Source of the DNA: a virus
IMG/VR virus record: IMGVR_UViG_3300008624_000071
Span: 1 to 22,678 of that record
DNA length: 22,678 bases
Direction: 5' to 3' (one strand)
Part shown: positions 1-8,037 of the stretch, piece after piece
How positions within the stretch are numbered: the first letter of the stretch is position 1
Layout: each line of letters starts with the position of its first letter
The notes under the pieces: generated by a model
Told to the model about the DNA's origin: nothing
Database searches by the model: none
What the model saw: the letters and a program-made list of their open reading frames with translations, nothing else
Program-made: the position numbers and the translations under genes

Positions 1-12
1 AACCGAGAACAC

Positions 13-35
13 AAAAAGCCGCCCCGAAGGGCGGC
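13..35 (-). terminator. Intrinsic terminator after the capsid gene
   Basis: A perfect 7-bp GCCGCCC/GGGCGGC stem (18-24 with 29-35) has a TTCG tetraloop on the minus strand and is followed by TTTTTGTGTTC. This is a canonical Rho-independent terminator for minus-strand transcription. It lies 28 bp beyond the stop of the major capsid gene and closes the virion block. Confidence 0.9.
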
Positions 36-63
36 TTCTTGAAAACTAACGTTTGATCTGATT

Positions 64-1158
64 TTAGACCTCTACGCCGAAGATAGCCCTCTTATCGAGA
101 ACCATTCTTCCTTCTTCTACGGAACCGTAGTAGCCAATCTTTTGCTGGCGCACGCTATACTGATCGTCTGCAGCGAGAGTAAACTCTGCACCGCTTTCAG
201 AATCAAGTACAACCGCTCTAAAGAGCGAGTCACGACTCAGATCCAGACCTAATACGAGGTCCGAACGAGTCATGGCGCTAAGGCCATTAAAGATCTTAGT
301 GAACTGATTGCCATCAGCTAAGGGGCCTAACTGATAGATTTCCATCAGGTTAACTCCAAAGAATGATGCCATTTCACCAGAATCATTGAAGAGTCCGCGG
401 CGAATGTCGTCGGGAGCAGCGATACCAACCGCAGCTTGCCCAGCAGTACTAGTAATAGACTCTACCCCGATTTTGGTATTAATTGGGTTATAAGCCATCC
501 CACGAATATCTTCGATAATCTCAGGGCTCACCAACAAGTCGGTAACTCCACTACGTTTGTTAACAGGGGTGCCTCCAGACCAGGACTCATTAACGCGCTT
601 AGATTTAGTAATCAAGGAGTTAAGGTCAGCGAGTAGGAAACGGCCTGCAAACTCAGACGTCAATAGATGAGTGGGACTATCAGCCAAGGTTCCAAGAACC
701 AAGTTGGCGGAAGTCCGCTCTTGCTTTAAGAGAATTTCTTGGGCTACGCGAGTAAAAGTTTTACCCACGACATCCAATCTGCTCTTAGAAGCATATCTTT
801 TGTCGAAGCTAACAGCGCTATCAAGATTATAAGTGGTAAACTTAAGCTCACTAGCGGTGGGAGCAACATGGTTGGTCGGAAGACCTCCAGGCATGGATTG
901 AGAATAAACCGTAATATAGTCCTCAGCAGTGATATCATAATAGAGATCTAGAGGAATACTTGGGTTGTCGTCTGGATTAAAGCTCAGCGTAGTAAACAGG
1001 TTACTAAGGGCTGGAGCATTATTAATAACTTCTGCAAGGATAGGTCCCATGAAGGAACCAAGCGCGGCTTGGGCTTCATAAGCTACGTCGCGATTGCGAG
1101 AAGCCATGGCCTTGAGGAGTTCGAGTTGTTCTTCTGTTCTTTTTAATGTAATTGTCAT
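64..1158 (-). CDS. Major capsid protein (HK97-fold type)
   Basis: 364 aa. It probably forms the capsid shell. The call rests on position (last of portal, protease-scaffold, structural protein, capsid), on size, and on sequence style: an N-terminal helical segment, then a region around 125-155 (DVVGKTFTRVAQEILLKQ) like the spine/E-loop part of HK97-fold capsid proteins, and a DLLVSPEIIEDI stretch near 210 as in many major capsid proteins. The start is supported by the clearest Shine-Dalgarno in the window (AGAAGGAG, 8 nt before ATG), fitting a highly expressed gene. It is followed by a strong terminator. I did not recognise the exact family, and a T4 gp23-like or lambda gp5-like assignment would need a structure comparison. 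Confidence 0.8.
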   Translation of the reverse strand: MTITLKRTEEQLELLKAMASRNRDVAYEAQAALGSFMGPILAEVINNAPALSNLFTTLSFNPDDNPSIPLDLYYDITAEDYITVYSQSMPGGLPTNHVAPTASELKFTTYNLDSAVSFDKRYASKSRLDVVGKTFTRVAQEILLKQERTSANLVLGTLADSPTHLLTSEFAGRFLLADLNSLITKSKRVNESWSGGTPVNKRSGVTDLLVSPEIIEDIRGMAYNPINTKIGVESITSTAGQAAVGIAAPDDIRRGLFNDSGEMASFFGVNLMEIYQLGPLADGNQFTKIFNGLSAMTRSDLVLGLDLSRDSLFRAVVLDSESGAEFTLAADDQYSVRQQKIGYYGSVEEGRMVLDKRAIFGVEV

Positions 1159-1175
1159 TTTATAAACTCCTTCTA

Positions 1176-1871
1176 TTAGTTGCAGTCAATTTTGACGATT
1201 GAGTAAGCGCCAGTAGTCCCTGCAGAACCAGCGAACTGATCTGCGGTAGCTCCAGCGACCCGTGACCCCGTTGCCAGGATAACGCCTAGGGCATCACTTT
1301 CACCAGGACCATTGGAGCGGATGAGAGATGACGTAGGAGCGACTCCAGAGAGGCGCCCATCTTCATTAACCGAGAGAATAGTTACATTGCCGATCGCCCA
1401 ATTGGCATCGTCTACATAAGCATTATTCCCGAAGTCTCCGCCTGCCGAACCGTTAAGCGTAACAACGCCTCTGGTTAAAACAGGAACTGCTTGGCCCGAC
1501 AGAACCGCTTGGTTCTCTAAAGCTTTTTGAGGGTAGTAAAGAAGCTTCTCCTCGTTTTCGTCTTTAAGGGCAGTTTGGTTAAGAGTCATTCCCAAAACCT
1601 TGTCGCCTGTCGCGGCAACACCTGCACGAAGTTGTACAGAAGGGTATTGATCTCTACCAACGTAAGGGTAGTCTGTCTTGCCGAGGTAAGTACTAGATGC
1701 GTACGTAATTGGACCGTCGTCAAGCTTTCCGTTAGAAACCGAAACAAAAACGCCCGCATCTCCATTACCCTTAGTATCTAGCTGACTATTTACGTCAGTG
1801 CCTTTAAGGGCATAAAGATTAATAACGTCTTGTTCGGCGTATTGTCTGAATGGTAATATTCTGAGTGCCAT
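1176..1871 (-). CDS. Probable virion structural / head decoration protein
   Basis: 231 aa. It is Gly-, Ala- and Thr-rich with beta-strand-like patterning throughout and no signal peptide, membrane segment or catalytic motif. It lies between the protease-scaffold gene (6 bp upstream) and the capsid gene (17 bp downstream), where many tailed phages encode a head decoration or stabilising protein. The C-terminal part (around 190-225, DALGVILATGSRVAGATADQ) resembles the repetitive beta style of decoration proteins. That role is inferred from position and composition; no named family was recognised. There is no Shine-Dalgarno before the ATG. Confidence 0.5.
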   Translation of the reverse strand: MALRILPFRQYAEQDVINLYALKGTDVNSQLDTKGNGDAGVFVSVSNGKLDDGPITYASSTYLGKTDYPYVGRDQYPSVQLRAGVAATGDKVLGMTLNQTALKDENEEKLLYYPQKALENQAVLSGQAVPVLTRGVVTLNGSAGGDFGNNAYVDDANWAIGNVTILSVNEDGRLSGVAPTSSLIRSNGPGESDALGVILATGSRVAGATADQFAGSAGTTGAYSIVKIDCN

Positions 1872-1877
1872 AACTAA

Positions 1878-2588
1878 TTAATATTTAATGTTAACATTGT
1901 CTCGGTTAAAAACCGATTTAAATTGATCGGACAGCGTCTCTTCTTGCTTGGATAATTCCGCGCTATTATTAGGCACTGTTTCTTCCTCTACTTCGGCATG
2001 ATCTAAGATCTCCTCAGTAGATTCACTTTTGAGCGTCGGAACGTCAGCTTCGGCCTTTGAGGCGTCAAGAGCTTTGGCCACTTCGTCAGAAATACGTTTC
2101 TGAATCAGGGCTTGCTGCTCTTCCTTAAAGACTTTAGTTTTTACATTCCACATAGCTTCTAGCTTTGTCTTGAAGTCATCGTAACCAGTTTCAGCCTGAT
2201 CAAGGGAGACGAGCTCTGAGGCGATGATTTTACGGTCGGAGTCATCCATGTCGTAAATTTCATCGAGTTCAGTCATTCTAGAATTAAAAAGAGCCTTAGC
2301 TTCTCTCTCTTGCTTTTCAGCTTCGAGGACCTCTAATTGCTTTTCAGTAGAGGCTAGCTTTTCTTCCATTTCTTTAACGGAAGTCTTAAACTGCTCCTCA
2401 GCCTGGGCTACGCGCTCCTTCTCTTCTTCGAGAGACTGTTTTTCCTCGACATAATTGTCGCTCTTTTCCTTGATGGCATCAGAAATAACCTGTGCAAGAC
2501 TTGCTACAGTTTCCTGGGCGTATTCCTTCTTGGAAAGCTTATTGTCTAGAATTTCTTCTAGCTGTTGAATAAGTTCTTTATTTTCCAT
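1878..2588 (-). CDS. Possible internally initiated scaffold protein
   Basis: In-frame nested product of 236 aa starting MENKELIQQLEEIL, the C-terminal coiled-coil part of the protease-scaffold gene. The ATG follows GAGAAAATTAACT, with at most a weak ribosome-binding site. A nested scaffold start is known from lambda Nu3 and similar phages. Here the evidence is only the position of the Met exactly at the domain border after a low-complexity linker. Confidence 0.4.
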   Translation of the reverse strand: MENKELIQQLEEILDNKLSKKEYAQETVASLAQVISDAIKEKSDNYVEEKQSLEEEKERVAQAEEQFKTSVKEMEEKLASTEKQLEVLEAEKQEREAKALFNSRMTELDEIYDMDDSDRKIIASELVSLDQAETGYDDFKTKLEAMWNVKTKVFKEEQQALIQKRISDEVAKALDASKAEADVPTLKSESTEEILDHAEVEEETVPNNSAELSKQEETLSDQFKSVFNRDNVNIKY

Positions 2589-3431
2589 AGTTAATTTTCT
2601 CGGTTGAGTGTTTTGTGTGTTTACAGTTGAATCATTTAAATGTGAAACTTTTTCCTGTGATTTTTTAGAAAGATTTTTCTGAATATCGTCTTCTTTAACG
2701 ATCGCTACTCCGTTGACGTCTGCGGCAGGATTGGTAGTGAACCCAATGCCTAAAGGATACACGTCGCCAACCACCAAACGATAGACCTTTTCTCCATCGT
2801 CTGTTTCTCCGCTCCCTCCACTTGATAATAGATAGGGTTCGAATTCCTCCATTTGCTTTTTGTCGCTGATGATTTTAGATTCCCCAAGGTTCTGACCTCC
2901 CAAGGCAATCACGTATTCATTAAAGCCAATCTCCCAACTCGCGGAGATTGTCTCCTCGAACGCCTCGGACTGAGAGGCCTCAAGTAGCGTGGCAAATGCA
3001 GGATTGACTGTTTTATATACTACTGCAGCCAATGCGATATTAAAAGGCTCTTTTTGCAAAGTCGCATCTTCATCGCTCAATAATACATTCGTTCCAAATT
3101 CGCTAAAAGAGCTGCCGACGATATGCCCAACGACTTTTTGCCTGTTGTGCTCCATATTTGTAGGCTTATTTATAAAGTAGTCTTTTATAGCTAAAGCAGT
3201 TTTGGTATCAATACCGTCTCCATTGCGGTTAAATCTATTAACCACTGCGCCATTAAAGGCTACGCCCAATAAATCTATATTTTTATCTAAATCAATAGAC
3301 CCTGGCATTAAGGATTTTAAAGAGCTTAAAGATGCCTTTGTAACATTCCATGAGTCCCACTCATTTGACTCGAGAACCGAGCAGCTCAGTATTTCGCTAG
3401 AAAAGCTAGTCTTGTATTTAAAATCCTTCAT
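1878..3431 (-). CDS. Prohead protease fused to scaffold protein
   Basis: 517 aa from ATG 3431; a longer reading from a TTG at 3449 is less likely. The N-terminal half resembles phage prohead maturation serine proteases: NMEHNRQKVVGHIVGS near 92-107 holds the probable catalytic His95, and TISASWEIGFNEY near 161-173 holds the probable catalytic Ser (163 or 165). After a Thr/Asn-rich linker (265-281), residues 282-517 are highly charged and predicted coiled coil, as in scaffolds that are digested during head maturation. An internal ATG at 2588 (Met282) begins exactly at this segment, so a separate 236-aa scaffold may be made in frame, as with lambda C/Nu3. Position between portal and capsid genes supports the call. 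Confidence 0.85.
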   Translation of the reverse strand: MKDFKYKTSFSSEILSCSVLESNEWDSWNVTKASLSSLKSLMPGSIDLDKNIDLLGVAFNGAVVNRFNRNGDGIDTKTALAIKDYFINKPTNMEHNRQKVVGHIVGSSFSEFGTNVLLSDEDATLQKEPFNIALAAVVYKTVNPAFATLLEASQSEAFEETISASWEIGFNEYVIALGGQNLGESKIISDKKQMEEFEPYLLSSGGSGETDDGEKVYRLVVGDVYPLGIGFTTNPAADVNGVAIVKEDDIQKNLSKKSQEKVSHLNDSTVNTQNTQPRKLTMENKELIQQLEEILDNKLSKKEYAQETVASLAQVISDAIKEKSDNYVEEKQSLEEEKERVAQAEEQFKTSVKEMEEKLASTEKQLEVLEAEKQEREAKALFNSRMTELDEIYDMDDSDRKIIASELVSLDQAETGYDDFKTKLEAMWNVKTKVFKEEQQALIQKRISDEVAKALDASKAEADVPTLKSESTEEILDHAEVEEETVPNNSAELSKQEETLSDQFKSVFNRDNVNIKY

Positions 3432-3464
3432 AGAGGCTTTTACACACAAAAAAATAAAATTGAC

Positions 3465-5477
3465 CTATTTATTACTGTGGTACAACAGCGAAGCCTCGTA
3501 GAGCTTAATCTGATGCTCTGCGGCTATTTGATTGATTTCAGAGAGAACTGAGAGCTTCTCTATTTTGTTAAAATCATTAATACACTCCTTGGCCTGATTT
3601 TCCCAATCTTTTTTTTCGGCAGCAATTACAACATTCTCACACAAAGAATCTACTAGCTCCTTCTTTTGTTTGCTGATTCTTTTGATCTTAAATTTATTTT
3701 TTACCTCTGCAGTTACAAATTTCCTAAACTCCTCGATGCCATATACTGTATCTTGAACGTTCTTTCGATTGTATTTTTCTGCCGCGACCTGTTGTTTTAT
3801 TTCTTTAGTACCTAAGGGCCGACCAGGAGAAAGCGGTGTTTGATTAACGTCAGAAGGAGCACCATCTTCTGCCTCATCTAGAGCAGGAGCAATCATCGGG
3901 ACCCCGCCAACCAAAGGATTATAAAAACCTTTTTCTCGCTCGTCTCTATAAGTCTCTTGCCCCTCGGACATGTCGTCCTTATGTGGGAAGACTCCTGTCT
4001 CAATAGCTCGGATGCCTTGGTCTGGAGTAAGAATCCCAAGCTCCATCAATCTAGTAGTAACTCTTTGGAATTGCGCCTCATCCTTTAAGTCTATATCCTC
4101 AAAAGAAGCAAGAGGATAATCCCTAAAGCCTAATGCTTGGCAGACTAATTTTATTTGGGGCTGAAGAAAATCATTAAGGAATGCCTCTCTAGACTCCTTT
4201 AGTCTTTCTAAAAATATTCGAGCCTTAACTTCTGTATTATTGTATCTTTCGTGTCCGACAATAACATTTTGGAGAGCCTCCTTGATATCCTCATTGACTA
4301 CTTTATATTTTTCAGAGCCTAAAACTTTATTCAGGTCAGGCATCACAAAGTCTGCTTTAGTTGTGTAGTCCGAAACTAATACTCGGCCCACACTTTCATT
4401 TTGAAATAGATTTTGCATGGCCGATAGGTTATGAGGATTAATCCCTCCCTTATCTGGCTCAGCGCCCATAGTAATTAATAAAATAACATTTTCGACAGTC
4501 TTAACAATGGCTTGGTCGATTTTCTTTAATTCGATCTTCCAGTTTAAATCATCAAGTATAGGAAAACCAAAAGGCATAGCAAATGGCTCATAATCCTGCT
4601 TTTTATAAAAAGAATAAATTAAGCGCTTAGCGTCAAGCAGTATAGTTACCCCATCCTGAGTCCAGGCACCCTTTTTAATTTTCTTTTTGACTTTCGGATC
4701 TAATGCCTCTAACACTTCTTTATCATAATCAGTCTTGGGGTCCCGTAAGGATTCAAGCTCATATTCAGATAATATTTTTGCGTAATTACCATACTGACCG
4801 CCAGACTTACTAAATGTTAGAGCTCGTTTCGCAACTATATCATAAGGATTAAGAAATGTATACATAATAGGAATCTTACCGTCTTCCACATATTGGCCGC
4901 TCCCTCCATATACAGTTTGCATTTTTCTAATATCATCCTCAGAATATTTACCATCAATGCGATAGACAAAGACATTTCCGCTTCTATAAAATTCCCTAAA
5001 GTACTGATCTTTTACTTGCCAAATTTTAATTTTCTCCAACCACTTGTAGATAAATTTTCGAACCTTCTCGTTTCCTCCCTCAAGGTATATATTGGAGTTA
5101 GAAAACTCAGACATTACATCAATTGTGTTTCTAAAAATTGCTACATTTGCATAGGCTTTTTGGCATAACTGTATGGCATCTTGAATGTCTACGTATCCTT
5201 GGTCTCTATAATTGTAAGGCAATGAGCCCTCTGATATATTAATATATCTATCCAGGATTCGCTTCCCCGCAGCAGCGTTTTGCCTATAGCCCGTAGAACT
5301 GCCCCCGCTTGAGGTCCTGCTATACTTCGCGGCTTTCGAAATATAATATGGCTCCCCTTGGAAAGTTGGGCTCCACTCTTCCCCCATTTTATATAAGTCC
5401 TCAAGGGGCTGCCTATTATCGCTAGCTTTACTAAACTGATTCCAGTACTGGGATTTTTTTGTATATTTTCTTGCCAT
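3465..5477 (-). CDS. Portal protein
   Basis: 670 aa. It would form the dodecameric ring at the capsid vertex through which DNA is packaged and to which the tail joins. The N-terminal ~60 residues are basic and polar. Then comes the usual portal body: VDIQDAIQLCQKAYANVAI, the KIWQVKDQYFREFYRSGNVFVYR stretch, a beta-rich wing, and the long helical crown (VIVGHERYNNTEVKARIF, LKESREAFLNDF). The C-terminal ~80 residues are Lys/Glu-rich. It lies between the terminase and protease-scaffold genes in the standard order. No Shine-Dalgarno is present: the ATG lies 5 nt after a TATAAT box. It is longer than most portals (about 450-550 aa), mostly through the C-terminal extension. Confidence 0.92.
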   Translation of the reverse strand: MARKYTKKSQYWNQFSKASDNRQPLEDLYKMGEEWSPTFQGEPYYISKAAKYSRTSSGGSSTGYRQNAAAGKRILDRYINISEGSLPYNYRDQGYVDIQDAIQLCQKAYANVAIFRNTIDVMSEFSNSNIYLEGGNEKVRKFIYKWLEKIKIWQVKDQYFREFYRSGNVFVYRIDGKYSEDDIRKMQTVYGGSGQYVEDGKIPIMYTFLNPYDIVAKRALTFSKSGGQYGNYAKILSEYELESLRDPKTDYDKEVLEALDPKVKKKIKKGAWTQDGVTILLDAKRLIYSFYKKQDYEPFAMPFGFPILDDLNWKIELKKIDQAIVKTVENVILLITMGAEPDKGGINPHNLSAMQNLFQNESVGRVLVSDYTTKADFVMPDLNKVLGSEKYKVVNEDIKEALQNVIVGHERYNNTEVKARIFLERLKESREAFLNDFLQPQIKLVCQALGFRDYPLASFEDIDLKDEAQFQRVTTRLMELGILTPDQGIRAIETGVFPHKDDMSEGQETYRDEREKGFYNPLVGGVPMIAPALDEAEDGAPSDVNQTPLSPGRPLGTKEIKQQVAAEKYNRKNVQDTVYGIEEFRKFVTAEVKNKFKIKRISKQKKELVDSLCENVVIAAEKKDWENQAKECINDFNKIEKLSVLSEINQIAAEHQIKLYEASLLYHSNK

Positions 5478-5482
5478 GTACT

Positions 5483-5488
5483 ATTATA
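5483..5488 (-). promoter_or_regulatory. Candidate late promoter (-10 only) before portal
   Basis: A consensus TATAAT, preceded by GTG, ends 5 nt before the portal ATG with no good -35 box and no Shine-Dalgarno. Transcription would begin at or next to the A of the start codon. The same arrangement recurs at several other genes in the window. Confidence 0.5.
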
Positions 5489-5530
5489 CACAAAGTCTAG
5501 CAAAGTTAAAAGTTAACTTTAGAACTTTTA

Positions 5531-5683
5531 TCAACTTTTTTTATTTAAGCATTTGTCTAGCCGAAGGCTAGCTTCATTCAACTGACGAGCCAATTCTTTA
5601 TTTTGTTTCTCTAAACTTCTAATAAGAAGGCTTTTCTGCTCGACTTCCCTACGCAATTGATATATAACTTCGTGTGCTGACAT
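5531..5683 (-). CDS. Small coiled-coil protein, unknown function
   Basis: 50 aa. Heptad-like leucines and alternating charges (YQLRREVEQKSLLIRSLEKQ, then NKELARQLNEASLRLDKCL) predict one continuous amphipathic coiled coil. It lies between terminase and portal genes, close to the portal. It could be a small structural or chaperone protein or a head-tail accessory protein; nothing in the sequence decides. A promoter-like TTGTAA-16-TATGAT ends 5 nt before its ATG and no Shine-Dalgarno is seen. Codon structure, coding direction and the matching promoter position support a real gene. Confidence 0.65.
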   Translation of the reverse strand: MSAHEVIYQLRREVEQKSLLIRSLEKQNKELARQLNEASLRLDKCLNKKS

Positions 5684-5688
5684 TATAT

Positions 5689-5716
5689 ATCATAAGGAGA
5701 CAAAGCATTTTTACAA
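5689..5716 (-). promoter_or_regulatory. Promoter before the 50-aa coiled-coil gene
   Basis: TTGTAA (5711-5716) and TATGAT (5689-5694) are separated by 16 bp on the minus strand. The -10 box ends 5 nt before the ATG at 5683, so the transcript would be leaderless. Confidence 0.5.
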
Positions 5717-5718
5717 CT

Positions 5719-5892
5719 TTATCCGCTCGGGGGACTGCTTTTAGTATCTGTTTTAACTAAAAAGACTACCTCCCGTGATCCACCCGCACCACCAAGATTA
5801 ACTTTTGCATCGAACCAATGCGAGCCGATAGGAGCCGATGAAGATTCATAGACTTTCTGGATTCTTAGTGACCAATCTCGCTCTTTTTTCAT
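5719..5892 (-). CDS. Small hypothetical protein after terminase
   Basis: 57 aa, beginning MKKERDWSLRIQKVYESS, with a Gly-rich centre (NLGGAGGSREVVFLV). No family was recognised. It fills the gap between terminase (35 bp upstream) and the coiled-coil gene (36 bp downstream) on the same strand. The beta-like ends and Gly-rich middle could suit a small structural protein, but this is speculation. No Shine-Dalgarno is visible before the ATG. Confidence 0.6.
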   Translation of the reverse strand: MKKERDWSLRIQKVYESSSAPIGSHWFDAKVNLGGAGGSREVVFLVKTDTKSSPPSG

Positions 5893-5926
5893 GTTGCAGT
5901 TACATTAACTTACACTTTTAACTGAG

Positions 5927-7810
5927 CTATTTTATAAACATGGGAGTGAAGCCTCCATATGGAGGTTTTTTGACCTCGGCGGACATCATATCATAATATA
6001 TTTGAACCATCCAGTTTCCGAGAACTAAAGCCGAATACGAGTCCTTTCTTGGTTTGTTTGGGCCATTTTGCCTCTTGAGGTTATCTGGCAAGTCAAAAGT
6101 TTGAGTCCCTTGAGGGGAAGTTTTGATTTGAATCAGGGCGCACTCTGCTTTTGTTAGGTTGATCATGTCGTGCTGATGCTCAAGGAAATCTATCATTTTT
6201 CCGTCTCGGTTTAAGATAACAGAATCCGAATTAGCTTTTTCACTCAAGTACTTTATATCATTAATAGGTATTCTTTTTTTTCTTTGTAAATGATATTCAT
6301 CATTAATTGCCCTAGAGGCGAACCAGAACTTTTTGTGATCAAAGTTTTTTTGCAACATTTCATTTGCCTGCCTAATCCAGCTAGACGTAGGAGTTCGGAG
6401 ATAACAAATCTTACCTTGTTGATACTGCTGCTTCGCGTCAATTAATGATTCATTGTATTTAGTCATATCATCAAATTTAGCGCTAATAGTCTCAATCTTT
6501 ATCTTGCTATCCTTAAAGAGCTTGCTCTCATTAACAGAGTTGATAAATTGCACTCCTCCATTATAGTCCCCAACAATAGCTACAATATTAAAATTATTCA
6601 AAATAAAGTGAAAATAATTAATATGATCCTTAAGCTTTGATCCCGCCAGAGCATAACTATGAACTAAAATTGAAGCTTTATTATCGGGGCTTAATTTTAA
6701 TACCTGCATCGCGAAATCATCACTACTTTCTGTTTCCGCCCAGCTTGGGTCAAAGGCAAGAATATATTTCGAAGCAGGGTCTCCCGCTATCTCTATTGAT
6801 GGGGTATCTCCGTCAGGCACAGTACATTTCATCATCGTTGATGTCTTAAAGTAGCCTGAGCTATCATCAGTAAAGACCGCTCCGAATTCCCGATCAAACT
6901 GAGACAGGCTCATAGAAGACCTGGCTTGGTTGATCAGGTTTTGATCATAAAGAGCCTTAGGAGCAGAATCATAAGAAAAGTGCATAATTACTCGTCGAGC
7001 ATTTTCACCATAAGGATTTTCGGGCTCTTTAATATGCCCATGAATAAGATTCTCAAATTCTTGATAAAGCTTATACATATATTCAAATTTATATGAAGCG
7101 GAAGATAAAGCGATCAATTTATTATTTGGCCATTTATACCTATCTTCTTTAGACATTTTGCCTTGATCAATGAGGGTAGACTCAAGCTTGTAAAGGTCTT
7201 CTCTTTGAGTGGGGTTCTGTACCACAGAAAGGAAAGGGACGATAACTTCGTTATAAACCCTCTCTGGCATAAGCAAAAACTCATCAATGATAATTCTGTG
7301 AAACCTAAAACCCCGAAGCTTTTCTCCGTCGCCAAGCGGCAGCGCATGGATTTTGCTATCCCCAAACTCTAATGTCCATTGATCATTCTGTTTCGATTTT
7401 CGAGTGATGCATTGAGCAAGGTACTTTGCTTCGGGCTTGGCCGCAATATCTTCAATTTTTCGAAAGATCATTTTGGCCTGTCTGAATGACTTCGACAGGA
7501 TTCCGATTTCTACTCCTTGGTTTAATATCGCATCTAAATAAGCAAAAATAGCAGTAGTAAAGGATTTGGACATCCCTCGGGACCAGACCCCTAGAAAATA
7601 GTCAGTCTCCATCATAGCCTTAATGGCCATGTGTTGAAAAGGAAAAAGTTTAACTCCGCTCACCAAGTCCACGGCGAAGGTAGTATTTTCCCTTAAAAAT
7701 TCATAGAGCAGCAGCTTTGCTTCTTTTTCTTCAAGAAAGCCTTTTTTAGCAGCGATACGTTCGTTAGCATCCCCGCTTTTGTACTTTTGTTTTCCTATCT
7801 CCCAGCTCAT
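5927..7810 (-). CDS. terL: Terminase large subunit (ATPase-nuclease)
   Basis: 627 aa from ATG 7810, which overlaps the upstream stop as ATGA; a TTG two codons earlier is less likely. It is the DNA-packaging motor. The N-terminal ATPase has a Walker A variant WSRGMSKS (about 76-83) after the aromatic FPFQHMAIKAM motif, and Walker B IIIDEF (about 173-178). Coupling motif ALSSAS lies near 240. The C-terminal RNase H-like nuclease begins with ILAFDPSWAETESSDDFA (first acidic residue in FDP) and continues to VAIVGDYNGG. Cutting of concatemers and translocation into the prohead follow from the family. It lies upstream of the portal gene, as usual. The Walker A lacks the textbook GK(S/T) but this variation is common in terminases. 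Confidence 0.95.
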   Translation of the reverse strand: MSWEIGKQKYKSGDANERIAAKKGFLEEKEAKLLLYEFLRENTTFAVDLVSGVKLFPFQHMAIKAMMETDYFLGVWSRGMSKSFTTAIFAYLDAILNQGVEIGILSKSFRQAKMIFRKIEDIAAKPEAKYLAQCITRKSKQNDQWTLEFGDSKIHALPLGDGEKLRGFRFHRIIIDEFLLMPERVYNEVIVPFLSVVQNPTQREDLYKLESTLIDQGKMSKEDRYKWPNNKLIALSSASYKFEYMYKLYQEFENLIHGHIKEPENPYGENARRVIMHFSYDSAPKALYDQNLINQARSSMSLSQFDREFGAVFTDDSSGYFKTSTMMKCTVPDGDTPSIEIAGDPASKYILAFDPSWAETESSDDFAMQVLKLSPDNKASILVHSYALAGSKLKDHINYFHFILNNFNIVAIVGDYNGGVQFINSVNESKLFKDSKIKIETISAKFDDMTKYNESLIDAKQQYQQGKICYLRTPTSSWIRQANEMLQKNFDHKKFWFASRAINDEYHLQRKKRIPINDIKYLSEKANSDSVILNRDGKMIDFLEHQHDMINLTKAECALIQIKTSPQGTQTFDLPDNLKRQNGPNKPRKDSYSALVLGNWMVQIYYDMMSAEVKKPPYGGFTPMFIK

Positions 7811-8037
7811 GGCCAATTCCTTAATTCTGAAGGCTCAAGAAAGCCTTCGTTATGCGCGTACATTAAATCTAACCAAACATCATGTGGTTTAATATAAATA
7901 TCATAATACTCCATTTCTCTATAGACTTCAAACATTCCCTCCCTGACGATAAACCTCCTATCTTTAAAAAGATTTATAAATCCAGGCAGACACTTAAAGT
8001 GCGCACCTCCATACTTAGTCCTGACTATCAATTCCAT
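7807..8037 (-). CDS. Small hypothetical protein upstream of terminase
   Basis: 76 aa from ATG 8037, which overlaps the end of the nuclease gene; an earlier TTG at 8046 is possible. It is rich in aromatic and charged residues (EVYREMEYYDIYIKPHDVW), with no membrane segment and no motif recognised. Its stop overlaps the terminase start as ATGA, so the two are probably translated together. A terminase-accessory role is possible from position only. Confidence 0.7.
   Translation of the reverse strand: MELIVRTKYGGAHFKCLPGFINLFKDRRFIVREGMFEVYREMEYYDIYIKPHDVWLDLMYAHNEGFLEPSELRNWP

Noticed and set aside
436-951. Plus-strand frames opposite the capsid gene
   Set aside because: They are shadows of the capsid reading frame, with no start signal or family.
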